A stretch of DNA of 64,000 nucleotides from Alphaproteobacteria bacterium (GCA_017308135.1 JAFKFM010000016.1:62001-126000), one strand, 5' to 3'. Shown: positions 1 through 8,919, counted from the first letter of the stretch. Translations and numbers: made by a program. The notes: generated from the letters alone by a model not told the origin.

Positions 1-1
1 C

Positions 2-1633
2 GCGCCGATCAACCTGCCCGATCGCCAATGGCCCACCCGCACGCTCGACAAGGCGCCGATGTGGTGCTCGGTCGATCTGCGCGACGGCAACCAAGCGCTG
101 GTTGAGCCGATGGGCCCCGAGCGCAAGCGCCGCATGTTCGAATTGCTGGTGCGCCTGGGCTTCAAGGAAATCGAGGTCGGCTTCCCCGCCGCCTCGCAGA
201 CCGATTTCGATTTCGTGCGCCAGCTGATCGACGAAAAGCTGATCCCCGGCGACGTGACGATCCAGGTGCTGACCCAGGCGCGCGACGAATTGATCGAGCG
301 CACGTTCCAGGCGATCAAGGGCGCCAAGCGCGCGGTCGTGCATCTCTACAACTCGACCTCGACCGTGCAGCGCCGCGTGGTCTTCGCCCTCGACCGGCCG
401 GGCATCGTCGACATCGCGGTGAAGGGCACCAAAACGGTCAAGCGCCTGGTGCCGACGGTGCCGGAAACGGAAATCGTGTTCCAATACAGCCCCGAAAGCT
501 TCACCCAGACCGAGCTCGATTTCGCCAAGGAAATCTGCGAGGCGGTGATGGACGAATGGGGCCCGACCGCGAAGAACAAGATGATCTTCAATCTGCCCGC
601 GACGGTCGAAGCGGCGACGCCGAACATCTACGCCGACCAGATCGAATGGTTCGCGCGCAACGTGAAGCATCGCGACCGCTATATCCTGTCGCTGCATCCG
701 CATAACGACCGCGGCACGGGGGTCGCCGCCGCCGAGATGGGCGTGCTGGCCGGGGCCGACCGCGTCGAAGGCACGTTGTTCGGCAATGGCGAGCGCACGG
801 GCAACGTGGACGTCGTGAACCTGGCGCTGAACCTGTTCACGCAAGGTGTGGATCCGCAACTCGACCTCAGCGACGTCAACGAGATCGTGCGCACGGTCGA
901 GTACTGCAACCAATTGCCGGTGCATCCGCGCCATCCCTATGGCGGCGAATTGGTGTTCACCGCCTTCTCCGGCTCGCATCAGGACGCGATCAAGAAAGGT
1001 TTCGCCGCCCAGGCCAAGTCGAATACCGGCTTGTGGGAAGTGCCCTATCTGCCGATCGATCCGCAGGATCTGGGCCGCAGCTACGAAGCGGTCATCCGCG
1101 TCAATTCGCAATCGGGCAAGGGCGGCATCGCCTATCTGCTCGAAACCGATTACGGCCTGGAATTGCCGCGCCGTTTGCAGATCGAGTTCGCGCAAGTCGT
1201 GCAGCGCGTGACCGATACGACGGGCAAGGAACTCTCCGCCAAGGACATCTACGACGCCTTCACGGCCGAGTATCTCGAAGGCGGCAAGTTCGGCTTCGTC
1301 GAGCACACGACGCTGCCGACAAAGTCGGGCACCGAGCGCAAGATCGACGCCAAGGTCCGCATCGATGGCAAAGAATCGACCCTGTCGGGCGAAGGCAACG
1401 GGCCGATCGCGGCCTATGTCGACGCGCTGAGCAAGGCGGCCGGCGTGCCGATCGACGTGGTCGATTATCGCGAACACGCGATCAAGGGCGGCGACGGCGC
1501 CAAGGCGAAGGCCGCCGCCTATGTCGAAGCCAAAGTCGGCGGGCGCACGCTGTTCGGCGTGGGCGTGGATTCCAATATCGTCACCGCCTCGCTCAAGGCC
1601 GTGACCTCGGCGACCAACCGCGCGCTGCGCTGA
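2..1633 (+). CDS. leuA: 2-isopropylmalate synthase, 5'-truncated by window edge
   Basis: Condenses acetyl-CoA with 2-oxoisovalerate, the first committed step of leucine synthesis. The reading frame is open from base 2 (APINLPDRQW...), so the start lies outside the window; the first internal ATG at 59 is not the true start. Visible are the catalytic N-terminal TIM-barrel motif CSVDLRDGNQAL, the metal-binding HPHNDRGTG motif and a C-terminal leucine-responsive LeuA dimer domain ending at ALR-stop. Its length of over 540 residues fits the long LeuA type. A strong terminator follows. Leucine synthesis here and leucine degradation at 16.8-27 kb lie on the same chromosome segment but are not adjacent. 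Confidence 0.96.
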   Translation, partial: APINLPDRQWPTRTLDKAPMWCSVDLRDGNQALVEPMGPERKRRMFELLVRLGFKEIEVGFPAASQTDFDFVRQLIDEKLIPGDVTIQVLTQARDELIERTFQAIKGAKRAVVHLYNSTSTVQRRVVFALDRPGIVDIAVKGTKTVKRLVPTVPETEIVFQYSPESFTQTELDFAKEICEAVMDEWGPTAKNKMIFNLPATVEAATPNIYADQIEWFARNVKHRDRYILSLHPHNDRGTGVAAAEMGVLAGADRVEGTLFGNGERTGNVDVVNLALNLFTQGVDPQLDLSDVNEIVRTVEYCNQLPVHPRHPYGGELVFTAFSGSHQDAIKKGFAAQAKSNTGLWEVPYLPIDPQDLGRSYEAVIRVNSQSGKGGIAYLLETDYGLELPRRLQIEFAQVVQRVTDTTGKELSAKDIYDAFTAEYLEGGKFGFVEHTTLPTKSGTERKIDAKVRIDGKESTLSGEGNGPIAAYVDALSKAAGVPIDVVDYREHAIKGGDGAKAKAAAYVEAKVGGRTLFGVGVDSNIVTASLKAVTSATNRALR

Positions 1634-1656
1634 CGCGCAGCTTCTTTACGGCAACG

Positions 1657-1700
1657 CAAACCCCGGTGCGGGCATTCCCCGCATCGGGGTTTTCTTTTTC
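1657..1700 (+). terminator. Rho-independent terminator of leuA
   Basis: A 14-bp stem (AACCCCGGTGCGGG against CCCGCATCGGGGTT, one G-T pair) closes a short loop and is followed by TTCTTTTTC. It starts about 25 nt after the leuA stop. The convergent gene ends at 1699, so the hairpin may also serve the opposite strand, although the T-tract favours the plus strand. Confidence 0.9.
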
Positions 1701-2139
1701 AGCGTCCGCGCGGCGCGGTCTTGGTCGTTTTCAAACGCGCGAGGAAGGCGGCTTTGTGCGTCGTGCGCCATTCCTCGAAATCCCAAGCCGCATCGGACGC
1801 GCGCACCGCCCCGCTGCCATCGGGTACATAGACCAGCGCCTGCAAGCGCTTGCCGTCGGCGCGTTCGACGACCCAGGATTCGGCGCGATAGCCCTTGCCT
1901 TCATAGGCGTCGAGCAGCGCCTTGGCTTCCGGCGTCACGTCCAGCGCCAGCACGCCCGGCGTCTTCGCGCGGCCATCGGCGACGACCACGGGGAAGGTCG
2001 CGCGTTCGGCCTTGCGCCGGCGCCAGCCGAGCAGCGTGGCGTCCTCCACGCGCTTGGGCGCCTTGCCGCCCAGCACCGCGCGGCGCACGGCGGGATCGAT
2101 CAGCGTGCCGTAGAAGAAAAACTTGAGGGGAGCGGTCAT
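1699..2139 (-). CDS. Gamma-glutamylcyclotransferase (GGCT/AIG2-like) family protein
   Basis: 146 residues. The N-terminal FFYGTLIDP is the substrate-binding YGTL loop of the GGCT/AIG2 fold, and YEGKGYRAE carries the expected catalytic Glu near residue 80. Family members cleave gamma-glutamyl-amine or gamma-glutamyl amino-acid bonds to release 5-oxoproline; the substrate here cannot be told. The start is the ATG one base after the stop of the phosphohexomutase gene (TGATATG), implying translational coupling to the galU-ugd-pgm operon, of which it is the last gene. A function in sugar metabolism is not implied by the fold. Family assignment is good, substrate unknown. Confidence 0.85.
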   Translation of the reverse strand: MTAPLKFFFYGTLIDPAVRRAVLGGKAPKRVEDATLLGWRRRKAERATFPVVVADGRAKTPGVLALDVTPEAKALLDAYEGKGYRAESWVVERADGKRLQALVYVPDGSGAVRASDAAWDFEEWRTTHKAAFLARLKTTKTAPRGR

Positions 2140-2140
2140 A

Positions 2141-3541
2141 TCAATGTCCCGCCGCGGCGTCTTGCGGCAGGTCGACGCCGGATTTCGCGAGTTGCGCATC
2201 GAGCGCGGCTTTGAGACGCGCAAGACCCGCCTCGGTCTTCGACTCGCAGCGCGCGACCAGCACGTCCTGCGTGTTCGACGCGCGCAGCAGCCACCAGCCA
2301 TCCGGCCCGTTGACGCGCACGCCATCGACCGGGTTCACGTCGGCGCCCTCGGCGGCGAGGCGACCACGCACTTCCTCGACCACTTCGCGCTTGCGCGTTT
2401 CCGAGCACGGGAAACGCAGCTCCGGCGTGTTGATGACGATCGGCAAACGATCGCGGATATCGGCGAGGCTGTCGTCGCGCTTCGCGAGGATCGCCAGCAG
2501 GCGGAGCCCCGCATACATCGCGTCGTCGAAACCGTACCAGCCGTCGGCGAAGAAGATATGGCCCGACATCTCGCCCGCGAGCGGGGCCGCCGTTTCGGCC
2601 ATCTTGGTCTTGATGATCGAATGGCCGGTCTTCCACATCAGCGGCTTGCCGCCCAGGCGCGCGATCTCGTCGAACAGCACCTGGCTCGCCTTCACGTCGG
2701 CGATGATGGTCGAACCCGGCAAGCGCGCGAGGATTTCCGACGCCAGCACGGCGACGAGTTGATCGCCCCACAGGATGCGGCCCTTGCCGTCGACCACGCC
2801 GATGCGATCGCCGTCGCCGTCGAAGGCGATGCCGAGATCCGCCTTCTTCGCCGCGACCGCGTCCTGCAATTGGACGAGGTTCTTGGCGACCGTCGGATCG
2901 GGATGGTGGGCGGGGAAACGCCCGTCGATTTCGGCGTTCAGCAGCGTATGCGTGCCGGGGAGCTTGGCGCAGACATCGACCATCACCTGGCCCATGGCGC
3001 CGTTGCCCGCATCCCACACGACGTTCAGCTTCTTGCCGTCCTTGGGATAGTCGCGCAGCAGACGCGCGACATAAGCCGCGCGGACATCGACGTCGCTGGC
3101 CTTGCCCTTGCCTTCGGCGACTTTGCCTTCGGCGCAGGCCTTGCCCATCGCCTGGATATCGGCGCCCCAGAACGAGGCTTTCCCGATCGTCATCTTGAAG
3201 CCGTTATAATCGGCCGGGTTGTGGCTGCCGGTGATCATCACGCCGCCGTCGAGGCCCAGATCGCGCGCGGCGAAATAGAGCATCGGCGTGGGGCCGAGCC
3301 CCACTTTGCGCACGTCGAGGCCGCAATCGATCAAGCCGTCGATCACCTTGCCCGACAATTCGGGCGAGGACAGGCGCCCGTCCCAGCCGACCGCGACGGT
3401 CTTGCCGCCCTTGGCGACGATCGCCGAGCCGAAGCCGCGACCGACCGCATAGGCGTCGGCCGCCGACAAAGTTTTGCCGACGATCCCGCGCACGTCGTAT
3501 TCGCGCAAGACCGTGGCTTCGAACGCGTGGCGGAACGCCAT
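2141..3541 (-). CDS. Phosphomannomutase/phosphoglucomutase
   Basis: 466 residues, alpha-D-phosphohexomutase family (AlgC/PMM-PGM type). It interconverts hexose-1- and hexose-6-phosphates. The phosphoserine loop MITGSHNP places the active Ser at about residue 106; the Mg-binding loop FDGDGDRIG and the sugar loop GEMSGHIFF are present. The ATG overlaps the stop of ugd by one base (TGATG). Supplying glucose-1-phosphate to GalU or mannose-1-phosphate to polysaccharide synthesis fits its neighbours. Sequence alone does not separate PMM from PGM activity; enzymes of this type usually do both. Confidence 0.92.
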   Translation of the reverse strand: MAFRHAFEATVLREYDVRGIVGKTLSAADAYAVGRGFGSAIVAKGGKTVAVGWDGRLSSPELSGKVIDGLIDCGLDVRKVGLGPTPMLYFAARDLGLDGGVMITGSHNPADYNGFKMTIGKASFWGADIQAMGKACAEGKVAEGKGKASDVDVRAAYVARLLRDYPKDGKKLNVVWDAGNGAMGQVMVDVCAKLPGTHTLLNAEIDGRFPAHHPDPTVAKNLVQLQDAVAAKKADLGIAFDGDGDRIGVVDGKGRILWGDQLVAVLASEILARLPGSTIIADVKASQVLFDEIARLGGKPLMWKTGHSIIKTKMAETAAPLAGEMSGHIFFADGWYGFDDAMYAGLRLLAILAKRDDSLADIRDRLPIVINTPELRFPCSETRKREVVEEVRGRLAAEGADVNPVDGVRVNGPDGWWLLRASNTQDVLVARCESKTEAGLARLKAALDAQLAKSGVDLPQDAAAGH

Positions 3542-4872
3542 CAGCCGGCCTCCGCGCCCGTGGCGGTCGCGGGGCGGCCGATCGACGTGTATTCGAACCC
3601 GGCGGCCTTCATGTCGGCCGGCGCGTAGCAATTGCGCAAATCGACGATCACCGGCTTCTTCAGCAGCTTCTTCACGCGATCGAGCTGCAGCGCACGGAAC
3701 TCGTTCCATTCGGTGATGATGAGGGCGCAATCCGCCCCCTCCATCGCCGAATAGGCGTCCTTGGCGAGCTCGACGCCGGGCAGCATCGACTTCGCCTCGT
3801 GCATGCCTTCGGGATCATAGGCGACGATCTTCGCGCCTTCCGCCTGCAACGCCGGCAAAATGTCGAGCGAGGGGCTATCGCGCATATCGTCGGTGTTCGG
3901 CTTGAAGGTGAGGCCCAGCACGGCGACCGTCTTCCCTTTGACCGAACCGCCGCACGCCGCGACGACGCGCGCGGCCATCGCCTTCTTGCGCTTGTCGTTG
4001 ATGTCGACGACCGTTTCGATGATGCGCAGCGGGCTGCCGTAATCCTGCGCGGTCTTGACCAGCGCCAGCGTATCCTTCGGGAAGCACGAGCCGCCGTAAC
4101 CGGGGCCGGGATGCAGGAATTTCTTCCCGATACGCCCGTCGAGGCCGATGCCCTTGGCGACGTCGTGCACGTCGGCGCCGACCTTCTCGCACAGATCGGC
4201 GATCTCGTTGATGAAGGTGATCTTGGCGGCAAGGAACGTGTTCGCCGCGTATTTGATCAGCTCCGACGTTTCCAGCGACGTGAACACGATCGGCGTTTCG
4301 ATGAGATACAGCGGGCGATAGAGCTGGCGCATCACTTCGCGCGCGCGCTCGCTTTCGGCCCCGATCACCACGCGGTCGGGGCGCATGAAATCGCCGATCG
4401 CCGCGCCCTCGCGCAGGAATTCCGGGTTCGACGCGACGTCGAATTGCGCGTCGGGGCGCACGGCCTTGATGCGGCGCTGGACTTCGCGGCCAGTACCCAC
4501 CGGCACGGTCGACTTCGTCACAACGACGGCATAGCCGGTCAACGCGCGGCCGATTTCCTCGGCGGCGGCGTAGACATAGGAGAGATCCGCATGCCCGTCG
4601 CCGCGGCGCGACGGCGTGCCCACCGCGATGAAGATCGCATCCGCACCCGGCACGGCCTTGGCGAGATCGGTCGTGAAATGCAGGCGGCCCGCCTTCACGT
4701 TCGTCTCGACCAGCTTGTCGAGGCCCGGCTCGAAGATCGGAATGCCGCCCTTGTTCAGGCGGTCGATCTTGCCGGCGTCCTTGTCGACGCAGGTGACGTC
4801 GACGCCGAATTCGGAAAAGCACGCCCCGGTCACCAGGCCCACATAGCCGGTACCGACCATCACGATGCGCAT
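3541..4872 (-). CDS. ugd: UDP-glucose 6-dehydrogenase
   Basis: 443 residues, the usual length. It oxidises UDP-glucose to UDP-glucuronate with two NAD+. The N-terminal Rossmann motif is VGTGYVGLVTG (6-16). The catalytic cysteine motif GPGYGGSCFPKDT puts Cys at about 263, and a C-terminal UDP-binding domain with GLTFKPNTDD follows. The ATG is preceded by GGAG about nine bases upstream. It lies between galU, which makes its substrate, and a phosphohexomutase, so the operon runs hexose-P to UDP-glucose to UDP-glucuronate for exopolysaccharide, LPS or lipid decoration. Confidence 0.97.
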   Translation of the reverse strand: MRIVMVGTGYVGLVTGACFSEFGVDVTCVDKDAGKIDRLNKGGIPIFEPGLDKLVETNVKAGRLHFTTDLAKAVPGADAIFIAVGTPSRRGDGHADLSYVYAAAEEIGRALTGYAVVVTKSTVPVGTGREVQRRIKAVRPDAQFDVASNPEFLREGAAIGDFMRPDRVVIGAESERAREVMRQLYRPLYLIETPIVFTSLETSELIKYAANTFLAAKITFINEIADLCEKVGADVHDVAKGIGLDGRIGKKFLHPGPGYGGSCFPKDTLALVKTAQDYGSPLRIIETVVDINDKRKKAMAARVVAACGGSVKGKTVAVLGLTFKPNTDDMRDSPSLDILPALQAEGAKIVAYDPEGMHEAKSMLPGVELAKDAYSAMEGADCALIITEWNEFRALQLDRVKKLLKKPVIVDLRNCYAPADMKAAGFEYTSIGRPATATGAEAG

Positions 4873-4898
4873 AGGAAGAATCTCCAGGAGGAAGCGGA

Positions 4899-4924
4899 GG
4901 CCCGGCGCTTCTACAAGCCGGGCC
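4899..4924 (-). other. Intercistronic hairpin between galU and ugd
   Basis: A perfect 8-bp inverted repeat, GGCCCGGC and GCCGGGCC with a 10-nt loop, lies 27 nt upstream of the ugd start. There is no T-tract on the minus strand, so it looks like an attenuating or mRNA-stabilising hairpin more than a classical terminator. Confidence 0.6.
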
Positions 4925-4937
4925 GGATCAAGTCGAG

Positions 4938-4953
4938 AGGGGTATTAACCCCT
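4938..4953 (-). other. Second small inverted repeat after galU
   Basis: A perfect 6-bp repeat, AGGGGT-ATTA-ACCCCT, sits eight bases beyond the galU stop and just before the larger hairpin in the same gap. The short stem gives weak support on its own. Confidence 0.4.
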
Positions 4954-4960
4954 TGTCATT

Positions 4961-5827
4961 TCAGGAGTAACGCTTCACGACCTCGCGCGCGGCGGGGCCC
5001 AGATCGGCGCGTTCCAGGGCAAACGCGATCTGCGCTTCGAAGAAGCCGATTTTGTCGCCGCAATCGAAACGCTGGCCTTCGAAGCGATAGCCGTGGAACG
5101 GCGATTGGCCGATCAGCGGAATCAACGAGTCCGTCAGCTGGATTTCGCCGCCGGCCCCCTTCTTCTTCTTGTCCAGATGGTCGAACACGGCGGGTTCCAA
5201 AATATAGCGCCCGATGACCGCGAGGTTCGACGGGGCTTCGTCCGGCTTCGGCTTTTCGACCAGCCCGCGCACTTGCACGAGACGGCCGTCGTCGCGGCCC
5301 GGCGACAGAATGCCGTAGCGGCTGGTATGCGCCTTGGGCACTTCCATCGCGGCGACGATATTGCCGCGCACTTCGGGATAGATGTCGATCATCTGCTTCA
5401 AGCACGGCGTCTTGGACAGGATCAGATCGTCGGCGAGCAGCACGGCGAAGGGCTCGTTGCCCACCAGATCGCGGGCGCACCACACGGCGTGGCCCAGGCC
5501 CAGCGGCGCTTGCTGGCGCGTATAGGCGACATCGCCCGGCGGCGGCAGCCATTCGCGCAACGCGGCCAGCTCGGCGGCCTTGCCGCGCGTCTCCAGCGTA
5601 TTCTCCAACTCGAACGAGTGATCGAAATGATCCTCGATCGTCGTCTTGTCGCGGCCGGTGACGAAGATCAGCTGTTCGATGCCGGCGGCGCGCGCTTCTT
5701 CGACCGCGTATTGGATCAGCGGCTTGTCGACGACCGGCAGCATTTCTTTCGGCATCGCCTTGGTCGCGGGCAGGAAGCGCGTGCCCAAACCGCCGACCGG
5801 AAAAATCGCCTTGCGTACGCGCGCCAT
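4961..5827 (-). CDS. galU: UTP-glucose-1-phosphate uridylyltransferase
   Basis: 288 residues. It makes UDP-glucose from UTP and glucose-1-phosphate. The nucleotidyltransferase signature GGLGTRFLPATKAMPKEMLP occupies residues 12-31, with the VEKPKPDEAPS sugar-binding segment and C-terminal FDCGDKIGF as in GalU. The ATG at 5827 (MARVRKAIFP) is preferred over a GTG two codons upstream, because GGGACGAG lies at good distance. It is the first gene of the galU-ugd-pgm-GGCT run. An 88-nt gap with two hairpins separates it from ugd. Confidence 0.96.
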   Translation of the reverse strand: MARVRKAIFPVGGLGTRFLPATKAMPKEMLPVVDKPLIQYAVEEARAAGIEQLIFVTGRDKTTIEDHFDHSFELENTLETRGKAAELAALREWLPPPGDVAYTRQQAPLGLGHAVWCARDLVGNEPFAVLLADDLILSKTPCLKQMIDIYPEVRGNIVAAMEVPKAHTSRYGILSPGRDDGRLVQVRGLVEKPKPDEAPSNLAVIGRYILEPAVFDHLDKKKKGAGGEIQLTDSLIPLIGQSPFHGYRFEGQRFDCGDKIGFFEAQIAFALERADLGPAAREVVKRYS

Positions 5828-5931
5828 CGTCACTCGTCCCGTTGGAAATAAAGGGGTTCGCGCCGCAATAACGCGCGAACCGGGCCGGTCATGCCATAGG
5901 CGGCCGCGCGTCGCAAGTTCCGGTCTTGTTC

Positions 5932-6456
5932 CTATTCCTCGCCCGGCGTATCTCGAACCCAGACCGATCCGCGTTCATAGGTTTTGACGAATGTGAAGCC
6001 GACGATCCGCCAGCCTTGCGGCGCGCGCTCGAAGTCGTGGATGTAGTGTCCCCACACTTCCCACAAATCGCCGTCGGGCCCGCCGGGTTTGCGATTCCAG
6101 GCATAGCCGTTCGACCGTACGGTCGCCCGATCGCCCGAAATCTCCACCAGCGCGTGCCCTCGAATATGCAGGCTCTGCTTGTTGCCTTTGAGGTTGGCGG
6201 CCCACCCGCCGATCAGCGCGCCCGCCGGAATGGTCGCGGGCTGGCCGCCGACGAGCGAGGTGAAGTCGATCCGGACATTGTCGGCGAAATACGCGCGCGC
6301 GGCCGCCCAATCCTTGCGATCGACCGCGACTTCGACGAGCGCCGGAATGCGTTGCAGATCGAGTTCGTCGGCCAGTCGTTGAATGGACGGCTGGGCCGTC
6401 GCGGCGGACGCCGCCAAAACGCCCGCCATCGCCAAAGCGATAATGGATTTGCGCAT
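5932..6456 (-). CDS. Secreted NTF2-like (SnoaL-type) protein, function unknown
   Basis: 174 residues. A signal peptide (MRKSIIALAMAGVLAASAATAQ) with a likely AXA cleavage site covers residues 1-21. The rest reads as a SnoaL/NTF2-like cone fold: DRKDWAAARAYFADNVRIDF early, then paired beta-strand segments ending HYIHDFERAPQGWRIVGFTF. Such proteins include isomerases, dehydratases and binding proteins; no catalytic residue set is clear. The ATG is chosen because GGGAGA lies eight bases upstream and the signal peptide starts there. It is divergent from a LysR regulator that may control it. Confidence 0.75.
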   Translation of the reverse strand: MRKSIIALAMAGVLAASAATAQPSIQRLADELDLQRIPALVEVAVDRKDWAAARAYFADNVRIDFTSLVGGQPATIPAGALIGGWAANLKGNKQSLHIRGHALVEISGDRATVRSNGYAWNRKPGGPDGDLWEVWGHYIHDFERAPQGWRIVGFTFVKTYERGSVWVRDTPGEE

Positions 6457-6546
6457 ATTCGCGATCTCCCGTTTCAGAAGGACGCCGGCCGCCACGACCT
6501 ATCGGTCGCCATGCCGGCAGCGGCAAAAATGAGCCGCAAAAGATCA

Positions 6547-6584
6547 ATACGTCCAATAACGATTTAATGATAAATCGATACGTC
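6547..6584. promoter_or_regulatory. Candidate LysR operator between divergent genes
   Basis: A perfect 7-bp inverted repeat CGATTTA-ATGA-TAAATCG (6560-6577) is flanked on both sides by the direct repeat ATACGTC (6547-6553 and 6578-6584). All of it lies directly before the ATG at 6585 of the LysR gene. The AT-rich symmetric site in a divergent gap fits LysR autoregulation. That the regulator binds it is inference. Confidence 0.6.
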
Positions 6585-7508
6585 ATGCCTATCGAATTGC
6601 GCCATCTCCGCCATTTCCTGTTGGCGGCCAAACACGAGCATTTCGGTCACGCCGCCGCAAAAGCGAAGATCGCCCAACCGTCGCTTTCCCGCTCGATCGC
6701 CGAACTCGAAAGGCTCGCGGCGGCGGCGTTGTTCGATCGCGTCGGCCGCGGCGTACGCCTGACGGCGGCCGGCAAGGCCCTGGCGGAAGATTCCGAGCGG
6801 CTGCTGAAAGAAATCGACGCGTCGCTGCTGCGCGCCAAGCGCCTCGCGGACGGCACGCATGGATCGTTGCGCATCGGCTTCGTCGAAAGCTCGGCATGGG
6901 GCGGCGAAGTTCCCGCCTTCCTGGGCGAATTGCGCCAACGCCTGCCGGAACTGAAACTCGATCTGACGCCGATGAGTTCGATCGAAGCGCGCGCGTCGCT
7001 CGCCGCGGGACGTCTCGACTGCGCCTTCGCCTACGATCCCGCCGATGGCAGCGACGCCGATCTCGCGCGCCTCAACGTGCGGACCGACCGCGTTCTTGCC
7101 GCCCTGCCGAAGGGACATCGCCTCGCCGCGCGCAAATCGCTGCGTCTGAAGGATCTGGCGGGCGAGGCTTTCGTGCTGTTCCCGCGCGACGCCGCCCCCG
7201 CCTATTGGACGCGGCTGATGGCCGCGTGCGCAAAGGGCGGATTTGCGCCGCGCATCGTCCAGGAAGGCGCGAACGACGCCACGATGCTGACGCTCGTCGC
7301 GGCCGGAATCGGCGTAACGCTGGTCAATTCGGCGGCGCGCTGGCGGCACCCCGAGGACGTGACGCTGATCGACGTCGCGGACATCGATCTTCCCTTGCGG
7401 CTCGATCTGGTCTGGAACGAATCCGAGCGCAATCCAGCCATCGCGCAGGCCGTGGCGCTGGCGCGCCGTCGCTTTAGGCTCCCAACAATGTCGTCTTCGC
7501 CTGATTGA
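6585..7508 (+). CDS. LysR-family transcriptional regulator
   Basis: 307 residues. Residues 1-60 form the winged HTH (MPIELRHLRHFLLAAKHEHF..., with AKIAQPSLSRSIAELE as recognition segment), followed by a linker helix and a periplasmic-binding-protein-like effector domain. I choose ATG 6585 because LysR proteins typically begin M-x-L-R-x-L-x-x-F and because an ATG at 6567 falls inside the loop of a perfect palindrome. No clear Shine-Dalgarno precedes it. It is divergent from the NTF2-like gene, its most likely target. Its 3' end overlaps the convergent J-domain gene by 35 bp. The inducer is unknown. Confidence 0.9.
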   Translation: MPIELRHLRHFLLAAKHEHFGHAAAKAKIAQPSLSRSIAELERLAAAALFDRVGRGVRLTAAGKALAEDSERLLKEIDASLLRAKRLADGTHGSLRIGFVESSAWGGEVPAFLGELRQRLPELKLDLTPMSSIEARASLAAGRLDCAFAYDPADGSDADLARLNVRTDRVLAALPKGHRLAARKSLRLKDLAGEAFVLFPRDAAPAYWTRLMAACAKGGFAPRIVQEGANDATMLTLVAAGIGVTLVNSAARWRHPEDVTLIDVADIDLPLRLDLVWNESERNPAIAQAVALARRRFRLPTMSSSPD

Positions 7509-8175
7509 TCTTGGCGGCAAGATAGTCCGACCCGCCATGGTCCGGGTGGACCTTCAGCATCAAGCGGCGATGGGCGGCTTTGATTTCCTCGACCGAGGCG
7601 GTCTCGGCCACGCCCAGCAGCCTTGCGGCTTCGGCGCGCGACATTGGCCCTTCGCCGGCGGGCGCCGCCGACGAGGCTTCCTGGCCCCCGCGCCATTCGG
7701 GATGGACGCGGTCGAGATAGGCTTCCAGAAGCTGGGCCCCCTCGCCGTCCTCGATGCGCAACGTGCCGAGCAGATCGGCGAGCGAATTCGGCTCAAGTTC
7801 GGAGAGCCGCTTGCCGCGATAACTTCCTTGCAGCACCAGCCCGTCGAGCGCGCCGGTCGCGTGGTCGAGCTCCATGCGCAGCCATGTGCTCTCGACGCCC
7901 GAGCTTGCGTCCGGATCGGGGGCACCGTCATTGCGGCCGATCTTCCACGAGGTGAACCAGCGCGCGAGCTGCGGCCCGTACATCGACCCGATCGCGAGTG
8001 CGGACCACAAGCGCCCGGTCAGCAGCAGCCATAAACCGGCGATGCCACCCAGCACGGCGCCGCCGATTTTGGCGCCCTTCACGACATTCGCCGGCTTGGC
8101 GTCGATCAAGCCTTTGACGATCTGCCAAAGGGCGAAAGCCAGGATCGTGCCGATGATGAGGTAGATCAGAAACAT
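7474..8175 (-). CDS. Membrane-anchored J-domain protein
   Basis: 233 residues. Two hydrophobic segments (about 2-22 and 36-54) are followed by a soluble part and a C-terminal J domain (about 178-233) with HPD at 210-212, the motif that stimulates Hsp70 ATPase. The layout of N-terminal membrane anchor and C-terminal J domain recalls TIM14/DjlC-like co-chaperones and differs from DnaJ. The gene starts four bases after the stop of the VWA gene, so the two are probably co-translated. It likely recruits DnaK to the inner membrane; the client is unknown. Confidence 0.85.
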   Translation of the reverse strand: MFLIYLIIGTILAFALWQIVKGLIDAKPANVVKGAKIGGAVLGGIAGLWLLLTGRLWSALAIGSMYGPQLARWFTSWKIGRNDGAPDPDASSGVESTWLRMELDHATGALDGLVLQGSYRGKRLSELEPNSLADLLGTLRIEDGEGAQLLEAYLDRVHPEWRGGQEASSAAPAGEGPMSRAEAARLLGVAETASVEEIKAAHRRLMLKVHPDHGGSDYLAAKINQAKTTLLGA

Positions 8176-8179
8176 CGCG

Positions 8180-8887
8180 CTATCTTACCTGACGCGCGAG
8201 CAAGGCGACCGCCCCGCCTTTGCGCGCCGACATATCCGCCAGCGCCTTGCGCCCGCCAGCCGCGAAGGCCGCGACGGCGGCGAGCAGATCGCGCAGCGCA
8301 TCGGCCGCATTCGCGTCGAACGGGCAATAGGCGCCGCCCGACAGGCGCGCGATGGCCTCAAGAGCACCCCGCGCCAAAGCATCGCCACCTTCGTGGAACA
8401 CGAAAACCGGCGTGCCGAGCAAGCCCAACTCGCCCGCGTACTTCGCCAACGAGTCGGGGTTTTCTTCGACCGCGTCGCCGACGAACACCAAGGCTGCGAC
8501 CTTCGCGCGCCGAGTCTCCGCGATGCCGTGGCGAAGCACATTGCCGATCTGGGTTTCGCCGGGGGCGCAACGCACGGCGCGCATGCGCGCGACCAAAGCC
8601 GTGGCATCCGCGACAAACGGCCCCGCCTGAAAATCCGCAAGTCCGCCGTAATGGACGAGTTGCACGTCCAAACCGCCCAAATCCTTGGCGGCGAGGAACA
8701 TCTCACTTTGCAGCTTGCCGGCGCGCTCCCACATCGGTTCGCGGCTCGCCGTCGCATCCAACGCGAAGATCAGCCGCCCGCGCCGCGCGGCCGCGGGGCC
8801 GGCCGCGACGGGCAGCGACTTCACCTTGTCGAGAAACGCCGCGATGTCTTTGCGGTTCGACTTGGCGGGGAGGTTCGGGCCGGACAT
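8180..8887 (-). CDS. VWA-like protein with variant MIDAS
   Basis: 235 residues. LIFALDATASREPMW (39-53) is a von Willebrand A metal-site loop in which the usual DxSxS reads DATAS. Later GETQIGN and LVFVGDAVEE match the other metal-loop positions and strands. There is no signal peptide or membrane segment, so it is probably cytoplasmic. It sits between mipZ and a membrane J-domain gene, 32 nt and 4 nt away. VWA proteins often assemble with AAA+ ATPases or act as adaptors, but no partner is visible here. Specific function unknown. Confidence 0.75.
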   Translation of the reverse strand: MSGPNLPAKSNRKDIAAFLDKVKSLPVAAGPAAARRGRLIFALDATASREPMWERAGKLQSEMFLAAKDLGGLDVQLVHYGGLADFQAGPFVADATALVARMRAVRCAPGETQIGNVLRHGIAETRRAKVAALVFVGDAVEENPDSLAKYAGELGLLGTPVFVFHEGGDALARGALEAIARLSGGAYCPFDANAADALRDLLAAVAAFAAGGRKALADMSARKGGAVALLARQVR

Positions 8888-8919
8888 GACCCAATTGAAA
8901 TAGGTTTGTCCGGCGCCGT

